The position numbers and the translations under genes were made by a program. Source: Flectonema sp. DT1601 (lineage: Eukaryota; Euglenozoa; Diplonemea; Diplonemida; Diplonemidae). Taken from it: a stretch of 64,000 bases of DNA. Where the stretch lies: NCBI GenBank assembly GCA_964019425.1, contig OZ025790.1:1240001-1304000 (forward strand), read 5' to 3'. Shown here piece by piece: positions 63,866-64,000 of this stretch. Numbering within the stretch: position 1 is the first letter of the stretch; every line of letters starts with the position of its first letter. The notes under the pieces were generated by a model. The model searched no databases. It worked only from the letters and a program-made list of their open reading frames with translations, and was not told the DNA's origin.

Positions 63866-64000
63866 ATGGACCTACAGAATGAAATCAAACAACGAACAAT
63901 TAATGTTACAGTTCTTGCGGCGGTAGTTGTTTTTTACTTACTATTTGAAACTTTCCGATATGAAAATGGCTATGGGGACATTTTAATTCGTGAAAACATA
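63866..64000 (+). CDS. N-terminal part of a membrane protein (3' partial)
   Basis: From the ATG at 63866 the frame is open for 45 codons to the window end: MDLQNEIKQRTINVTVLAAV, continuing VVFYLLFETFRYENGYGD and onward. The segment at residues 13-28 is a hydrophobic signal anchor after a basic region, suggesting a type II membrane protein. ACACTCACAG lies 8 bases before the ATG, matching the acceptor pattern of the other genes. The remainder is outside the window, so no family can be named. Confidence 0.6.
   Translation, partial: MDLQNEIKQRTINVTVLAAVVVFYLLFETFRYENGYGDILIRENI

Overview
The window is nuclear DNA of a eukaryotic protist. The genes are AT-leaning, use the standard code (TAA, TAG and TGA all serve as stops), and are separated by spacers full of long A and T runs. 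All 23 well-supported genes and both edge or small candidates lie on the + strand; I could support no gene on the - strand. Eleven introns can be placed by protein continuity. Almost every ATG is preceded within about 5-40 bases by a pyrimidine-rich stretch ending in AG. One-way gene order plus these 5' signals suggests polycistronic transcription with spliced-leader trans-splicing, as in Euglenozoa (dinoflagellates are the other large group with this habit). A glycosyltransferase resembling the kinetoplastid beta-3-glycosyltransferase family as I recall it also points to Euglenozoa, but 11 introns in about 23 genes is far too many for a kinetoplastid. A diplonemid- or euglenid-like lineage is my best guess; it is an inference, not an identification.

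Layout. 1-11 kb: the 3' part of an aspartyl/asparaginyl beta-hydroxylase, a type I surface protein, an RNF126-like RING-H2 ubiquitin ligase and a four-exon polycystin (PKD2-like) channel. 13.5-30.6 kb: a TraB-family protein, a large unrecognised three-exon protein, a CAP-Gly coiled-coil protein, the protein farnesyl/geranylgeranyltransferase alpha subunit (three exons, a 186-bp minisatellite in intron 2), a TruD/Pus7-like pseudouridine synthase homologue, two unrecognised proteins and a TehA/SLAC1-type anion channel. 30.6-34.9 kb: a gene-poor stretch with a MITE-like repeat and a degenerate ~300-bp repeat cluster full of hairpins. 34.9-44.7 kb: a small disordered protein, a six-TM class III adenylate cyclase with a second decayed cyclase-like domain, the glycosyltransferase, a 75-residue candidate and a multi-DOMON cytochrome b561. 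47-58.7 kb: a DHHC palmitoyltransferase, a Rab32-like protein fused to a pseudo-GTPase, a polyQ coiled-coil protein, a serine carboxypeptidase, a ubiquitin-like/ankyrin protein with a CaaX-like end and a WW protein. 58.7-63.9 kb is mostly non-coding, with several structured patches and a 49-codon candidate; the last 135 bases open a new gene.

Links between genes. Several products share a lipid-anchoring theme: the prenyltransferase alpha subunit, a DHHC S-acyltransferase, a Rab ending in CC, an ankyrin protein ending in CCIA and a polycystin starting MG. Polycystin, adenylate cyclase and CAP-Gly proteins would fit ciliary or membrane signalling. Gene neighbourhood in polycistronic genomes is a poor guide to shared function, so these links are only suggestive.

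The strongest structural observations are two apparently different classes of 3' splice signal, a Rab32-pseudoGTPase fusion, a 100-bp tandem duplication across a gene's start codon and presumed trans-splice site, two families of short dispersed repeats, and a set of compact hairpin structures in the spacers.
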